64,000 nt of DNA from Histomonas meleagridis (taxonomy: Eukaryota; Parabasalia; Tritrichomonadida; Dientamoebidae), in assembly GCA_020186115.1 (NCBI GenBank), contig WSYJ01000119.1, forward strand, positions 19,444-83,443, written 5' to 3'. Of this stretch, positions 62,462-64,000 are shown one piece after another. The translations under genes and the position numbers were made by a program. Within the stretch, counting starts at the first letter, position 1. Each line of letters starts with the position of its first letter. The notes below the pieces were generated by a model. It was not told the origin of the DNA, made no database searches, and was given only the letters and a program-made list of their open reading frames with translations.

Positions 62462-62686
62462 TGATAAATGCACTCATTCGCCATTAGGGCTTCTTTTGGG
62501 GGAGGGGGTACCTTGGTTTAAAGAAAAAGAAAAAAAGAAAAAAGTTCTCAATTGCCCATAGAGTGAACAAACTTTGTTATTATCACTTATGTGCTGAGTC
62601 GAAAAGAAAAAAATAAAATTAATCAGAAAAACCGATAGATAAAAAGAAAATATCTTAAAATCAATTGAATGGTTTACATTTTACAA

Positions 62687-63319
62687 TTAAAAATTAAATG
62701 AATAATTAGAATTAGGAACAATTAAAACACTGGGTGCAGATACTTCAAAATTGGTTTCACGAATATAAAATACAAGAGAATTATTAGATGTAAAAAAACC
62801 AACTGTACGATTATTAACTGATGGATAAGTAGTACCAAAATCATATAAATAATAATAATAAGTACCTGAACTAGAAATAGATGATTGATGTAAATAATTG
62901 ACATATATCTCAGTATATTCAGAATTGGGTTGATTAGGTTCAATTTGAATAATAACATAATAATGTGTTGGATCTATTGTCTGATTTAAATTAGTGATAT
63001 AAGTAAATTGTGATAATGAAATAAAACCAGGAATATCTGAAATAGATATAAAAGATATTGGTATAATAACCTTAATAGTAGATCCAATTTCATAAGCAAT
63101 TCTTTTAGTACTAGAACCACCAGGATAATTAACAATGGTATCTTGAATAGTATAATTAGGAATCCTACCATTATTCTTAAGAACTTCATAAGCACGATCT
63201 AGATCATATTTAGTAAGAGGTGGATTAATAGGAGGTACCAACTTACGTTGTATAACACGTCCCTTATTGCGTGAATAATATGATTCACTAATAGGTCCTA
63301 TACGATGTGGATCAAACAT
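62687..63319 (-). CDS. Unknown ORF of CRESS-like segment, 210 aa
   Basis: ATG 63319 (MFDPHRIGPISESYYSRNKG). It follows the capsid frame in the same orientation with a 26-bp gap. The first 70 residues are basic and Pro-rich (RVIQRKLVPPINPPL); the rest is beta-rich with many Tyr, Ser, Asn and Ile (HYYVIIQIEPNQPN, SGTYYYYLYDFGTTYP) and no Cys. The beta-rich composition and place beside the capsid suggest a second structural protein, but no family is recognised. CRESS genomes normally have only Rep and capsid, so an extra long ORF is notable. AT-rich codon use matches the host. Confidence 0.6.
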   Translation of the reverse strand: MFDPHRIGPISESYYSRNKGRVIQRKLVPPINPPLTKYDLDRAYEVLKNNGRIPNYTIQDTIVNYPGGSSTKRIAYEIGSTIKVIIPISFISISDIPGFISLSQFTYITNLNQTIDPTHYYVIIQIEPNQPNSEYTEIYVNYLHQSSISSSGTYYYYLYDFGTTYPSVNNRTVGFFTSNNSLVFYIRETNFEVSAPSVLIVPNSNYSFNF

Positions 63320-63345
63320 AAAAATAACAGTGGGAAAATTTTTTA

Positions 63346-63857
63346 TTAATAAGTAATAGCATAATTTAATTGAACCCCTAAGAACTTATCGGTGATTTCA
63401 GTACCAGGAATGGATACTTTTAAACATAAAACAATACAATCACCTGAATTCAAATTACGTGCTAACCTAGTACGAAATACTTGAGTCTGTTGAGCATTAG
63501 GGGTAAGGTACCCTGACATTATAACATTTTGATTAGGTTCATATAATGAAACTGGTGCAGCAGGGGTACCAAGTGACATTGTTTGAGGAACCGTACCATC
63601 TGGAACATATACTAGAGCCCATAATAATGGAATATCAACATCTGTAATCATTTTTAAAGTAAAATTCTTTACTTTACGCATACCTTGGGTAGCGACGGCA
63701 GTGATAAGAGTGGTATTTACTTGATCACCTACGGCACCGTCACCGGAGCCTGTATTAAATGTAATGTTTCCGAACAATTATAAGTCTCATTAGAATACTT
63801 TACAGTCTTTAATGGACGTCCACGTGAATAACTACGTCTACGTAATCTACGAGGCAT
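63346..63857 (-). pseudogene. CRESS-type capsid protein, frame broken near N-terminus
   Basis: The frame from ATG 63857 begins with an Arg-rich arm (PRRLRRRSYSRGRP), the DNA-binding N-terminus typical of CRESS capsids, and ends after 42 codons at 63729. A second phase, open from 63777 to 63346, carries the jelly-roll part: ALVYVPDGT, SLYEPNQNVIMSG, then RLARNLNSGDCIVL and a final LNYAITY. These motifs are those of capsids from protist-associated CRESS viruses. The two phases overlap at 63731-63777, so a one-base shift, recoding or a sequence error separates arm and shell. No stop occurs inside the shell region. The total length, about 170 codons, is normal for the group. Confidence 0.78.
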
Positions 63858-63942
63858 AACAATAAAAAATTTAATGTTGTGGGAGATTTATTAATTGAGG
63901 GTGAATTAAATAGGAAGGACACACACACACACAGCGCTATGT

Positions 63943-63966
63943 GAGCTTCGTGCTACGCACTCGCTC
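63943..63966. other. Hairpin near right edge, possible viral origin region
   Basis: GAGC (63943-63946) pairs with GCTC (63963-63966) and, inside it, GTGC with GCAC around a TAC loop. It lies after an (AC)n tract (63919-63932) in the region upstream of the capsid, where CRESS origins usually sit. No TAGTATTAC-type nonanucleotide is seen. Confidence 0.3.
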
Positions 63967-64000
63967 CCACTCGCGCTACATAAACTAAAGGATGAACGGC

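Larger units (their letters stand above)
62262..64000 (-). mobile_element. CRESS-DNA-virus-like segment, right end open
   Basis: Everything right of about 62262 differs from the host: GC-richer intergenic DNA, KpnI-like GGTACC words (62274, 62505), polypurine runs, two tandem minus-strand genes (an Arg-rich capsid and an unknown ORF), and hairpin-bearing flanks. No host-type gene is found. The layout fits part of a small circular ssDNA virus genome related to those linked with Entamoeba and Giardia (Naryaviridae, Nenyaviridae, Vilyaviridae). No Rep gene is visible; it could be right of 64000. It may be an integrated copy or an assembly join. Confidence 0.65.

Noticed and set aside
63346-63777. 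Capsid starting at the TTG at 63777
   Set aside because: This would leave out the Arg-rich arm that directly precedes it in another phase; a break is the simpler reading.
1-64000. tRNA, rRNA or snRNA genes
   Set aside because: I searched by eye for T-loop words such as GGTTCGAATCC and for known rRNA cores and found none. A proper scan was not possible.
62262-64000. Bacterial contamination
   Set aside because: GC-richer patches suggested it, but the frames are AT-rich, the capsid motifs are eukaryotic CRESS type and no bacterial gene is visible.

Overview
The window reads as nuclear DNA of an AT-rich, compact protist genome, most likely a parabasalid close to Tritrichomonas or Trichomonas. 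The reasons are: almost every gene is a single uninterrupted reading frame, including a 2,804-codon TRRAP homologue; stop codons repeatedly overlap a TAAA tetranucleotide, the polyadenylation signal described in Trichomonas; ribosomal protein genes carry a CCTTT motif a few bases before the ATG, like the Trichomonas M5 core promoter element; and DUF3447/ankyrin genes and mariner elements are present. The species is inferred, not proven.\n\nHousekeeping genes are scattered on both strands without operons: a HEAT-like protein (left edge), a Rab GTPase, ribosomal proteins S26, S23 and S2, CDP-diacylglycerol synthase, a TBC Rab-GAP, an LRR protein, TRRAP/Tra1, Got1, an NT-C2-like protein, a PX protein, a NET-domain protein, an ArfGAP, a LIM protein, CNOT11, a TMEM115-like protein, a C2-like protein and SRP54. 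Rab, TBC-GAP, ArfGAP, Got1, PX and C2 proteins share a membrane-traffic theme. TRRAP and the NET protein act on chromatin; CNOT11 belongs to mRNA deadenylation.\n\nFour loci (about 1.7-3.6, 27.1-29.5, 36.5-38.4 and 57.8-59.9 kb) share one unusual design. A DUF3447 N-terminal reading frame, intact in one locus and frameshifted in three, is followed by 4-7 ankyrin-repeat cassettes. These are separated by AT-rich spacers that are most often exactly 80 nt after the conserved repeat, so the next cassette is usually out of frame. No GT-AG pair restores the frame. A fifth DUF3447 copy (62.0-62.26 kb) is cut off abruptly.\n\nMobile DNA: a Tc1-like element (33.25-34.50 kb) lies just upstream of a divergent, stop-interrupted Hsp70-like gene. 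A DD34D mariner (35.14-36.45 kb) with three internal stops is inserted in an ankyrin spacer. Decayed remains of another transposase-like gene occupy 60.3-61.7 kb.\n\nThe right end (62.26-64.0 kb) is different DNA. It carries a small Arg-rich jelly-roll capsid gene typical of protist-associated circular Rep-encoding ssDNA (CRESS) viruses, a second unknown ORF in tandem, direct repeats and GC-rich hairpins. It appears fused into the fifth DUF3447 gene. This is the strongest candidate for an undescribed system; a Rep gene, if present, lies beyond the window.
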